From positions 806,001 to 870,000 of the forward strand of contig NZ_RCYZ01000001.1 in NCBI RefSeq assembly GCF_006439025.1: a DNA stretch of 64,000 nt, written 5' to 3'. How positions within the stretch are numbered: the first letter of the stretch is position 1; every line of letters begins with the position of its first letter. The notes under the pieces are model-generated. The model ran no database searches. It was given only the letters and a program-made list of their open reading frames with translations, and was not told the origin of the DNA. This DNA comes from Hymenobacter nivis. Lineage in GTDB: Bacteria > Bacteroidota > Bacteroidia > Cytophagales > Hymenobacteraceae. Both the position numbers and the translations under genes were made by a program. This document shows positions 54,896-62,344 of the stretch, piece by piece.

Positions 54896-55951
54896 ATGAA
54901 AACCATTCTTTTAATCGACGGCGACGACGCTGCCCGCCAAAGCACGGCCGAGCTGCTGGTGCTGGCCGGCTACGCCGTGAGCACGGCCGGCAACGGCAAA
55001 ACCGGGGTCGAGCAGGCCCGCACCGCCCGCCCCGACCTGGTGCTCTGCGCCATCGACCTGGACCTACTCGATGGCTACGGGGTGCTCTACAGCTTCCGGC
55101 AAAATGCCCGGCTGGCGGGCACGCCCTTTATCTTCCTCACGGCCCGGGCGGCGCGGGCCGATGTGCGCCGCGGCATGGAGCTCGGAGCCGACGACTATCT
55201 TACCAAACCCTTCGTAAACAGCGAGTTGCTGGGGGCCATTGCCGGGCGCCTCGCCCGCTTTCAGCACCTGCACCCCGACGAGGAGGCCCCCGCTGCCAGC
55301 AGTGCGCCGGCCGAATTTGTGGCCTCGCAGCGCAGCAACCTACTCACCCTCGTGGCCGACCGCAAACCCCACCCGGTGCCGCGCCGCCAGATTGTGTACG
55401 CTGAAGGCGACGAGCCAGCGCGGCTCTACTTCGTGCAGGCCGGCCGGGTTAAAATTGTGAAAACCACTGCTTCCGGCAAAGAGCTAATCACAGGCTTCTA
55501 CCAGGCGGGCGAGTTTTTTGGCTACAAAGCCCTGCTCGAAGGCACCGTGTACCACGATGCGGCCGTGGCCGTCGAAGACTCGACGCTGTTCTACATTCCG
55601 GCCGACGACTTTGCGCAGCTGCTGCGCAACCCCGAGGTGAGCCAGCAGCTGGTGCGCCTGCTGGCCGGCCGCAAGCGCGAGCGCGAAGACCAGCTGCTCG
55701 ACATGGCCTACAACTCGCTGCGCCGCCGCGTGGCCAATGCCCTGCTCGGTTTCTACGACCACGCCCGGCCCGACGAAGCGGCCGGCGCGCTCATCCAACT
55801 CTCGCGCGACGACCTAGCCGCTGTGGTCGGCATTGCGCCCGAGTCGCTGAGCCGCACGCTCAGTGAGTTTCGGCACGATGGCTTATTGGAAGTTACGCCC
55901 AAGGGAATCAAGCTTTTGCAGCCTGATAAACTCCGACGGACCGACTGGTAG
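54896..55951 (+). CDS. CRP/FNR-type regulator with an N-terminal degenerate receiver domain
   Basis: ATG 54896 gives 351 residues. Residues 1-118 are a receiver fold (MKTILLIDGDDAARQSTAEL, D8-D11 acidic pocket, T82 in FLTARAARAD, K104 in DDYLTKPF). The phosphoacceptor position reads A52 in PDLVLCAIDLDLLDGYGVL instead of Asp. Residues 150-260 are a cNMP-binding beta-roll (IVYAEGDEPARLYFVQAGRV, AGEFFGYKALLEG). Residues 275-345 are a CRP-type HTH (LSRDDLAAVVGIAPESLSRT). By family it should bind DNA as a dimer. It is convergent with the blh-rhodopsin pair, 10 bases from the blh stop. Control of those genes is conjecture. Confidence 0.88.
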   Translation: MKTILLIDGDDAARQSTAELLVLAGYAVSTAGNGKTGVEQARTARPDLVLCAIDLDLLDGYGVLYSFRQNARLAGTPFIFLTARAARADVRRGMELGADDYLTKPFVNSELLGAIAGRLARFQHLHPDEEAPAASSAPAEFVASQRSNLLTLVADRKPHPVPRRQIVYAEGDEPARLYFVQAGRVKIVKTTASGKELITGFYQAGEFFGYKALLEGTVYHDAAVAVEDSTLFYIPADDFAQLLRNPEVSQQLVRLLAGRKREREDQLLDMAYNSLRRRVANALLGFYDHARPDEAAGALIQLSRDDLAAVVGIAPESLSRTLSEFRHDGLLEVTPKGIKLLQPDKLRRTDW

Positions 55952-55961
55952 CGGCTAGCGG

Positions 55962-56969
55962 CTAGCCGACGGCACGCCGCCAACGGGCAGCGTCGAGGCC
56001 CAGCGTCACGAGCAGCGCGTGGGGCAGCGTCACGACGGAGGCCACGAGCAGCGCCAAGCTGATGAGCGCCGGGCCGCCCGCCGCCCGCGCCCACTCCCAG
56101 CCGTAGAGGGCGGCCAACGCGGCCACGCTCACCAGCAATAGCGGGGCCGAGCGCCGCAAAAAGAAGCCCAGCTGGGGCCCCAGCGCCCCCCAGCTGCCGG
56201 CAAAGGGCCGGCCCATCAGGGCATTCATGCGCAGCACGTGCTGCAAGCTGTGCCAAAACACAAAGTACACGCCCGCCGACAGCACCGGCGGCAGCACCAC
56301 CAGTAATCCGCTGAGCAGCAGCACTTCCAGCACATCGGTACGGGCCAGCCGGTGCTGGCTGGTGAGCCAGTAGCTGGCCCAGAGCAGCGCGTGGCCGGCC
56401 AGCACCAGGGGCCCCAGCCAACGCGCGGCCGCGCCCACGGCCGCCGCGCCCACCGGGGCAGCCCCGGCCAGTGCGAGCAGGTCGTTGGTGAGGGTGCGCG
56501 TTTCGGTGGGCCAAAACCAGAGCGGCACCACGAAGATGAGGCCGCCGCGCAACAGGCTGTGGGCCAGCCACTGCGCCCGGTAGCGGGCCGCCGCCGGCGC
56601 ATCGCCCGACCCCCAGTGCCAAGCTGAGAGCCCGAAGAAAAACGCCACGGCCAGTGCCGGCCGCCACCACCACAGCAGCCCCACCGCCGCCGCCAGCGCC
56701 AGGTAGCCGCCCAAAAACACCGCCCAGTACCGCCCCGGGCGGCGGGCCAGCGCCGGGTGGGTAGCCGGCACCACGTACTGGTCGCAGGCGCCGTGGGCCA
56801 CGCCCAGCAGCACCAGGCCCAGCAGCAGCGCGGGCCCCAGCAACCAGCCGGCCCAGCCGGGCAGCAGCCAGCCCACGGCCGTGGCCGCCAGCACCACCCC
56901 GTAGGAGTAGCGCTGGGGCCCCGCCGTGGGCTGGCGCAAGTAGCTGCCCGTCAGGCTAGGCCGTGGCAT
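55962..56969 (-). CDS. blh: Beta-carotene 15,15'-dioxygenase (Brp/Blh family)
   Basis: The 335-residue polytopic membrane protein carries the Brp/Blh His motifs: GVAHGACDQYV, FGLSAWHWGSGD, VYFVFWHSLQHVLRM and TLPHALLVTLG, which bind the catalytic iron. It cleaves beta-carotene to two retinal molecules in the membrane. It overlaps the rhodopsin gene's end by 14 bases, so the two form an operon giving both opsin and chromophore. The carotenoid source is not in the window, though pigmentation is usual in this group. Confidence 0.93.
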   Translation of the reverse strand: MPRPSLTGSYLRQPTAGPQRYSYGVVLAATAVGWLLPGWAGWLLGPALLLGLVLLGVAHGACDQYVVPATHPALARRPGRYWAVFLGGYLALAAAVGLLWWWRPALAVAFFFGLSAWHWGSGDAPAAARYRAQWLAHSLLRGGLIFVVPLWFWPTETRTLTNDLLALAGAAPVGAAAVGAAARWLGPLVLAGHALLWASYWLTSQHRLARTDVLEVLLLSGLLVVLPPVLSAGVYFVFWHSLQHVLRMNALMGRPFAGSWGALGPQLGFFLRRSAPLLLVSVAALAALYGWEWARAAGGPALISLALLVASVVTLPHALLVTLGLDAARWRRAVG

Positions 56970-57792
56970 AGCCGTCGAGCACTTTCTGCTCGTCGAGGCG
57001 CTCGTCGAGCAGGCGCTTGCCCACCAGGTAGGCCACCACCGATATGCCTACTTTATTGAAGACGTCGAAAATGCTGAAGGCGATGTGGATGTAGTTCAGG
57101 TCGATGCTCGTCATGGTGAGCATGTAGCCCAGCGGGTACACGCCCCAGGTAGTCACGGTGGTGATGCCGATGAACTTGAAGCCCCAGCGCTCGATGTCAT
57201 TGCCGCGCGCCGCAAACTTCTTGTACAGCCCGTAGAGGGCCACCACGGCCACCACGTAGCCCACCGTCGAGATGGCACCCCACAGCAGCTTGCCGCCGAC
57301 GATGATTTCGCCCGTCGCCGTCAGCTGTTGCTCGCCGATGTAGCCGGTGAGTACCATCAGGAAATCGGCTACCAGCATCACTGTGATGGCCGTGGCGGCC
57401 TCGCTGTAGCGGATGCGCAGCATGGAGGCCGCCTTGAGTAGCAGCAGCGGCGTGGTCACGGCCCAGTCCATGTAGCGGTACTGGCCGATGGCCTGGTAAC
57501 TATGCCGGACGAGGGCGGCCCGCGCCTCGGGCGACTCTAAGTGGCTGAGGTCTTGCAGCATGCCGTGGTAGAAGCGCGTGATGAGCAGGTACGACACCCC
57601 CGCCACAATGGCAATAACCCCGCCGTAGGCCCGTGAAATGCGGTGCTCGGGGGCCACACTCTGGTTGGTGAGGATGCTGAAAAACACGTTGCCCAAAAAG
57701 CAATACGCCGCAATGGTCATGAAGAAATACGTCAGCATCGGCACGATGCCCACCTCCCCAGCGGTAGGGACGAATTCAGTAGCGAAGGTCAT
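56956..57792 (-). CDS. Microbial rhodopsin with DTK motif, predicted proton pump
   Basis: The 278-residue seven-helix protein has a Schiff-base lysine K247 in FDVFNKVG, with the counterion-partner D243 four residues before it. Helix C reads YRYMDWAVTTPLLLLK: D109 (primary acceptor), T113 and K120 at the proton-donor position, giving DTK rather than the usual DTE. L117, at the position that tunes colour in proteorhodopsin, is the green-absorbing form. H76 (RFYHGM) matches the His that pairs with the acceptor Asp. In the known DTK pump of Exiguobacterium the lysine acts as proton donor. It would export protons at the inner membrane in light. Confidence 0.93.
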   Translation of the reverse strand: MTFATEFVPTAGEVGIVPMLTYFFMTIAAYCFLGNVFFSILTNQSVAPEHRISRAYGGVIAIVAGVSYLLITRFYHGMLQDLSHLESPEARAALVRHSYQAIGQYRYMDWAVTTPLLLLKAASMLRIRYSEAATAITVMLVADFLMVLTGYIGEQQLTATGEIIVGGKLLWGAISTVGYVVAVVALYGLYKKFAARGNDIERWGFKFIGITTVTTWGVYPLGYMLTMTSIDLNYIHIAFSIFDVFNKVGISVVAYLVGKRLLDERLDEQKVLDGYATA

Positions 57793-58399
57793 GGAAAAAT
57801 GAATAAAAGAGCGGGAAAAAGATTATTATTTGGATGGCTCCTTTACGCACCTATCACAACAAAAGTTAAACATTAACTGCTTATTAATCTGCGAATTACA
57901 GATGAAAATCTCATGAAAAACGCTTACTATACTGGGCCGGCCGGGGTTGCAAGCCACTCACTGCCAACGGCAAGAGCCCCGGTGGCCGGCGGCCCTACGC
58001 ACTGCGTGGCCACCGGCCACCGGGGCCCTGCACAAAAAAATAGCGCGCCAAGACGGGCGGCGAAGACCGCAGCCTCGTGCTTCAGCACTGGCAATTGCGC
58101 GCGCGGCAGCTGCCGCACGCGGGCCATCTCCACAAAATTGGGCGCGTAGGCTTGGAGGCCGCGCAGGGCGATTCTATCCACCCGCACGCAGCTATCAGCC
58201 CTGAAAAGGCTGACAGTCGGGCCAGTGGCCGGGGCATTTTATTTAGAAGGCACGGTTGGCCGCGCCTGGCTGGTCGGGCAGGGCCGCTTGGCCGGTGTTG
58301 GCCGGGCGGTGTTTCATGGATAGAACGGAGCGGTGCCGCGTCTCCCCGCGAATGACTTGCGCAAGGGTAAACGGAGTACTACTCTGTTTTACGGCTGCC
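57793..58399. other. Gene-free stretch between hydroxyisourate hydrolase and rhodopsin genes
   Basis: About 600 bases. The first 120 or so are AT-rich and should hold the rhodopsin promoter, though no good -33/-7 pair is seen. A 13-bp perfect inverted repeat (CCCCGGTGGCCGG, 57977-57989, and its complement at 58013-58025) may end the upstream transcript. A minus-strand frame of 86 codons (58187-57927, starting MRVDRIALRGLQAYAP) has no convincing family match. I see no gene I can support. Confidence 0.4.
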
Positions 58400-58738
58400 T
58401 CATGAGCCGCGGTAAGTGCTGTAGCCGAAGGGGTTGAGCAGCAGCGGCACGTGGTAATGGGTGTCGCCGGCCACAGCGAAGCAGATTTCTACCAGGGGGT
58501 AGAAGTGGGCGCGGCCGTGCTTAGTGAAATACTCGAGGGTAAAGAATTTCAGCTTGTACACGCCGGGGGGCAGCACGGTGCCGGCGGGCAGCAGGTCGGT
58601 TAGGTGGCCGTCAGCGTCGGTGGTACCGCGGGCCAGCTCGGGCCAGTTGCTGCCGTCTTGGCCAAGCAGCGCCACGGCTACGTCAGCGGCGGGCTCGCCG
58701 CGGGTGGTGTCGAGGATGTGGGTGGTTATCTGGCTCAT
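58400..58738 (-). CDS. hiuH: 5-hydroxyisourate hydrolase, possibly impaired
   Basis: The 112-residue transthyretin-like protein opens MSQITTHILDTTRGEPAADV with H7, has YKLKFFTLEYFTKHGRAHFY and PLVEICFAV, and ends HYHVPLLLNPFGYSTYRGS, the family's C-terminal signature with its catalytic His. The conserved Arg of the DGR motif, one of the catalytic residues in characterised enzymes, is His here (TTDADGHLTD, position 45). By family it hydrolyses 5-hydroxyisourate to OHCU in urate breakdown. Its ATG overlaps the stop of the degenerate uraD-like gene by four bases, an intact operon trace. The neighbouring steps seem lost. Confidence 0.85.
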   Translation of the reverse strand: MSQITTHILDTTRGEPAADVAVALLGQDGSNWPELARGTTDADGHLTDLLPAGTVLPPGVYKLKFFTLEYFTKHGRAHFYPLVEICFAVAGDTHYHVPLLLNPFGYSTYRGS

Positions 58739-59076
58739 AGAAGGGTTTTTTCGAGGCGCAGGCGCGTGGTTTTAGCCTGCTCGCCCATGGCAATGTGGAT
58801 TTCGGCGGCCAGCTTACCGGTGGCGCAGCCGATAAAGATGTGGCTAAGTTTCGCATTGTAGACCGTGCTGCCCGTCGCCAGGGCCCCCACATCGCCAATT
58901 TTGTGGTGGTGCACGAAGGCAGCGCGCCAGTCGGCTTTCACCGGGCCGTGCCACGCCGCCACGGCCGCGGCCAGCGCCGCCGCCGCGGCCAAGTTGCGCC
59001 GCGCACTGGCCGCCAGAGGCTTCCCGGCCGCAGAGCTGGCCCGCCCTCGGGGCCCCATCGGCGTGGCCGCCGGCAA
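58735..59076 (-). pseudogene. uraD: Degenerate OHCU decarboxylase (uraD) remnant
   Basis: The frame still encodes recognisable pieces: KADWRAAFVHHHKIGDV, like the catalytic-His block DWREAFxHHPKIGD of OHCU decarboxylases, and IFIGCATGKLAAE and MGEQAKTTRLRLEKTLL, like the C-terminal FIVCATGKSAxE and GEQAKITRLRLEKLL. The segment between them (expected 45 or so residues with the catalytic Glu) is cut to about 15, and another gap removes the stretch before MGEQAK. The N-terminus is Ala-rich low-complexity sequence. At 113 residues it is far below the usual 165. It is probably non-functional. Gene order with hiuH is that of active urate-degradation operons. Confidence 0.6.
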
Positions 59077-59114
59077 CTGCTGGCCGTGCGCAACGGGGCC
59101 CCGGGGGCAGGCGG

Positions 59115-59205
59115 GTAGGGTAGCTTAGGCTACAAAAAAACGGTCATGCTCAGCCGGCAGACGCTAGCTGAGCATGACCGTTTTTTGTAGTCTAAGCTGC
59201 CCTAC
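59115..59205. terminator. Long imperfect hairpin between the DUF4136 gene and uraD remnant
   Basis: Arms of about 40 bases (59115-59154 and 59167-59205) pair with two mismatches and one indel over a 12-base loop. Runs of A and T and the core CGGTCATGCTCAGC are included. The right arm reaches into the last codon of the DUF4136 gene. The core belongs to the family seen at 24735 and 48730. Confidence 0.7.
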
Positions 59206-59846
59206 GGCTTTTCGCCGTCGGCGTCGCCGCCGCCAGCGCCGCCGTCCACGTTGCCGCCCTGGAAGTAGTTTTCGGTGAAGATGCGGTAGCGGTCGAAGAT
59301 GGAGCGCACCGAGCGCACGAGCACTACCTCGCCGCGCAGGCCCTCGGGCACGGTCACGCCCGAGGCGTAGCCATTCCAGACGGCGCGGTTGGTGCGGGCG
59401 TCGATGAGGGTGACGAGCAGCGTGCCCTCGGCCAGCAGCAGGCGCACGGGCTGGTACACGTGGCGCTGCTCGTCGGGGGTTTCGTCCTCCTCGGCGTCGT
59501 TGTTTTTCACCCACGTCGTCAGCTCCTCCTGGTTGAAGCCGTGGAAGTGCATGTCGCCCTCAAAAATGCGGAAGCTCACCAGCAGATCGGGGCGGTTGGT
59601 GCCGCGCGTCGGGCGGTAGCCCTGGCTGCGCATGCGCTGCCGGATGGCGTCGCGCAGGGTTTCGCCCAGGTGGCTGGTATCGGCGGCCAGGCCCGTGCCG
59701 GTGATGAAATTGTAGGAGCGGTAGCGGCGGAAGCGCCCGCCGTAGCTGTAGTCTGACTCGACGCGGGCTTCGCGGGCCGCGATGCAACCGGGTAGCAAAC
59801 CGGCCGCCAGCAGGCAGCCCAGCCAAAAAGCAAGGGTAAGTTTCAT
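59202..59846 (-). CDS. DUF4136-type lipoprotein
   Basis: The 214-residue protein has a lipoprotein signal (MKLTLAFWLGCLLAAGLLPG then C). The SDYSYGGRFRRYRSYNFITG opening, LRDAIRQRMRSQGYRPTRGT, DLLVSFRIFEGDMHFHGFNQ and LLVTLIDARTNRAVWNGYAS blocks correspond to the DUF4136 family of Bacteroidota and Proteobacteria, whose function is unknown. The C-terminus is Gly/Asp-rich and likely disordered. It is the last gene on this strand before a hairpin. Confidence 0.8.
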   Translation of the reverse strand: MKLTLAFWLGCLLAAGLLPGCIAAREARVESDYSYGGRFRRYRSYNFITGTGLAADTSHLGETLRDAIRQRMRSQGYRPTRGTNRPDLLVSFRIFEGDMHFHGFNQEELTTWVKNNDAEEDETPDEQRHVYQPVRLLLAEGTLLVTLIDARTNRAVWNGYASGVTVPEGLRGEVVLVRSVRSIFDRYRIFTENYFQGGNVDGGAGGGDADGEKP

Positions 59847-60112
59847 CTCAAATGGAAGGGAAAGAAGATTGAACCCCCAAGTTACAAAACCTCACCCAAT
59901 TTCCATGCGCCGCCGCGGGCATAACGCATTCATAATGCAAGCGCTACCTCGGGTAACTGGCGCGGGGCGGCCCGCCGACCATTGTAGGGCCCCGGGCCCC
60001 CGTTTTGGCTTTGTAGGTGCAGCCACCGAGGCCCCCAACTGCCGCCGCGCCCTCATTTATTTGCCGGTGGTGGCCAGCCGGTTGGTTTTTGCCCCCGCCG
60101 CGGCGCCGGGAG

Positions 60113-61033
60113 CTACGCCGCAACGCCGGTTTCGGCCGGGGGCACGGGCTGCATGTAGGCGTGCTTCACGGCCGGAAACTCCTGCCGGATGGCGGCGTGA
60201 ATGCGCCCGATGGCCGCGGTGATGCCCTCGGTGGTGAGGCCAGGGCGGAAGGCGACGCCCTGCACCAGCGTGATTTCCTCGGGGCCCAGGTAGATGGTGG
60301 CGATGCGCACGGCCTGCGCCACGGCGGCGTCGGCCTCGGTGAGGGCCACGAGGCGGCGTCGGGTGGCGGCGTCCACGCCTTCGCCCAGCAGCAGGCTCTT
60401 GCTTTGGGCCGCCAGGGCCCCGGCCACGCCCATCAGCAGCAGCCCGATGAGGATGGAGGCCCCGCCGTCGAAGTACGGATTGTGCAGCGTATGGCCCAGA
60501 AACACCCCCAGAAAGGCAATGAGCAGCCCCAGCACGTCGGAGGCATCTTCAAACAGCACCGTGAACGTGGCGGCATCCTTACTGCTTTGCAGGGCCGCCC
60601 AAAACGACTGCTGGCCCCGCTGCGCGTTGAAGGCCCGCCAGGCCGTCAGCAGCGAGTAGCCGTCGAGGGCGAAGGCGATGCCCAGCACGACGTAGTTCCA
60701 AAACGGGTCCTTCATCGGCTCGGGGTGCCGCAGGTGCGCCACGCCTTCGTAAAAGGACAGGCCGCCGCCGACCGCAAAAATCAGCAGCGCCACCACGTAC
60801 GACCAGAAGTACTGCTCGCGGCCGTAGCCGAAGGGCCGGCGCTCGTCGGGCGGGCGCTGGCTGCGGAGCAGGCCCAGCAGCAGCAGCAGCTCGTTGCCGG
60901 TATCCACCAGCGAGTGAATGCCCTCGGAAAGCATGGCCGAGCTGCCCGTGATACTGGCGGCCACAAACTTGGTGGCCGCAATGCCCAGGTTGGCCGCCAG
61001 AGCCGTGTAAAGCGCGGTTTTAGAAGATGCCAT
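60113..61033 (-). CDS. Cation diffusion facilitator (zinc or iron efflux)
   Basis: ATG 61033 (MASSKTALYTALAANLGIAA) is preferred over an upstream GTG; it gives 306 residues with about six transmembrane helices. The metal site of TM2 is in MLSEGIHSLVDTGNELLLLL (H40-x3-D44). TM5 contributes NPYFDGGASILIGLLLMG with its Asp. The C-terminal cytoplasmic domain (EADAAVAQAVRIATIYLGPE) is the usual CDF dimer platform. It exports divalent cations by proton antiport; the metal cannot be told. The C-terminal tail is long and shows no extra motif. Confidence 0.92.
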   Translation of the reverse strand: MASSKTALYTALAANLGIAATKFVAASITGSSAMLSEGIHSLVDTGNELLLLLGLLRSQRPPDERRPFGYGREQYFWSYVVALLIFAVGGGLSFYEGVAHLRHPEPMKDPFWNYVVLGIAFALDGYSLLTAWRAFNAQRGQQSFWAALQSSKDAATFTVLFEDASDVLGLLIAFLGVFLGHTLHNPYFDGGASILIGLLLMGVAGALAAQSKSLLLGEGVDAATRRRLVALTEADAAVAQAVRIATIYLGPEEITLVQGVAFRPGLTTEGITAAIGRIHAAIRQEFPAVKHAYMQPVPPAETGVAA

Positions 61034-61229
61034 GCGTTGGGTAATTGGTGCGGCCACCGGCCACTGGCGCCTTTAACGCAGCCGGGGCCCTGGCGGTAGC
61101 CAGTGGCTGGCGCGGCAAGCGCGTGCCCCTGGCCACCAGCTGGGCTGGGGGCCGTATTTCCCAATCTTAGCCGCCGGGCACCGCGCCCGGCACGGGTGCC
61201 GGGCGCAGTTTTTTGTTGCCTGGGGCCCC

Positions 61230-61237
61230 TATTTTTG
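61230..61237 (+). promoter_or_regulatory. Possible -7 box just before the Uma2-family gene
   Basis: TATTTTTG (TAnnTTTG) ends four bases before ATG 61241, so transcripts may be leaderless. No good -33 box is seen. Confidence 0.35.
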
Positions 61238-61240
61238 GCT

Positions 61241-61861
61241 ATGGGACAACAACCGCACCGCTACACCGCCGAAGAATATTTTGCCTTGGAAGAAGGCAGC
61301 GATGTGCGCCACGAGTTTTTCGAGGGCGAGGTGTTTGCGATGGCTGGAGCCAGCATCGCGCACAACACCATTGCCGGCAACGTGTACATGAGCTGCCGGC
61401 AGGCCCTGCGCGGCAAGCAGTGCCGGGTGCAGATGGAAGCCGTGCGGCTGGCCGTGCAGGAAAACCGCCACTACGCCTACCCCGACGTGATGGTGAGCTG
61501 CGACCCACACGACCAGCGCGAAAGCCAGCAGCTGCACCGCCCGGTGCTCATCGTGGAGGTGCTCTCGCCCTCCACCGAAGCCTACGACCGGGGCCTGCAA
61601 TTCAACCAGTACAAGAAGCTGCCGAGCCTGCGCCACTACCTGTTCGTCTCGCAAAAAACCTGGCTCGTGGAGTGGTACCAGCTCACCGAGCACGGCGTAT
61701 GGGCCCACACTGCCCTGGCCGAAGCCGAGGACGCCGTCATCATCCCGAAATTGAACCTGACGATGACGCTGGTCCAGATTTACGAAGAAGCGGGCGTAGC
61801 GCCGCTGCACGTGGCCCCACTGCTGGAGCTAGGGCCCCCAGACGAGCCGAGCTATTTGTAA
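61241..61861 (+). CDS. Uma2-family (DUF820) PD-(D/E)XK-like nuclease fold protein
   Basis: ATG 61241 gives 206 residues starting MGQQPHRYTAEEYFALEEGS. The Uma2/DUF820 family has a PD-(D/E)XK nuclease-like core: HEFFEGEVFAMAGAS, YAYPDVMVSCD (the Asp), RPVLIVEVLSPSTEAYDRG (Glu, then the YDRG strand) and FNQYKKLPSLRHYLFV (Lys). The acidic and Lys residues of the active site appear intact. Activity of most members is unproven; they are abundant in cyanobacteria and Bacteroidota. An upstream frame without family similarity was not included. Confidence 0.88.
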   Translation: MGQQPHRYTAEEYFALEEGSDVRHEFFEGEVFAMAGASIAHNTIAGNVYMSCRQALRGKQCRVQMEAVRLAVQENRHYAYPDVMVSCDPHDQRESQQLHRPVLIVEVLSPSTEAYDRGLQFNQYKKLPSLRHYLFVSQKTWLVEWYQLTEHGVWAHTALAEAEDAVIIPKLNLTMTLVQIYEEAGVAPLHVAPLLELGPPDEPSYL

Positions 61862-61877
61862 GAGCTTATTAATCAAA

Positions 61878-62252
61878 CTATTGGCTTTGATCTTGATAAT
61901 CCGCTAGCGTTTTCTGAGCAAATGGAGACAGCGGGCACCCTTTGGCCTTGAATAGCGCAAGAAACTGGTACAGCTGGGCTTTCTTTTCAAAATTGCCCGT
62001 GAAGGTGGTGAGGCCCGTTCGGGGAACGATGGTTAGGTTATTGGTGCCGCTGCCCACGAAGGCAACGTTCAGCAGCTCAATGCTGGCATATGGTAAGCTG
62101 TTGGTAAAAAAAGCCCCTCGATACTCCACGTGGCCATCGTGCAGAATGAGTTTGGGGTTCAGGTTATTGGTCCCAATGGCAATTAATTCCGGCAGAAAAC
62201 GCAGGCCAACAAAGCCCGCCCGCAGGTTGGCGGTATAAACGGTTGATTGCAT
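61878..62252 (-). CDS. Unrecognised small protein
   Basis: The 124-residue protein (MQSTVYTANLRAGFVGLRFL) has a repeated beta-strand character (LNPKLILHDGHVEYRGAFF, SIELLNVAFVGSGTNNLTIV) and a helical tail (KAQLYQFLALFKAKG). It has no signal peptide or membrane segment. The pattern is loosely reminiscent of a pleckstrin-like or lipocalin-like domain, but I cannot place it. It ends 17 bases from the convergent Uma2 gene. A real start context and clean ATG make it a likely gene. Confidence 0.55.
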   Translation of the reverse strand: MQSTVYTANLRAGFVGLRFLPELIAIGTNNLNPKLILHDGHVEYRGAFFTNSLPYASIELLNVAFVGSGTNNLTIVPRTGLTTFTGNFEKKAQLYQFLALFKAKGCPLSPFAQKTLADYQDQSQ

Positions 62253-62344
62253 AGGTAAGGGTGGTGGCGGGCCGATGAAAGAGGCCCAAAATGATTTTGA
62301 GCAAACGTAAGCTTCCTGCTCGACGCATCTCCGCCACTGGGCCC

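Noticed and set aside
57927-58187. Minus-strand frame opening MRVDRIALRGLQAYAP
   Set aside because: The first residues recall dihydroneopterin aldolase, but nothing after them matches and no further motif is present.
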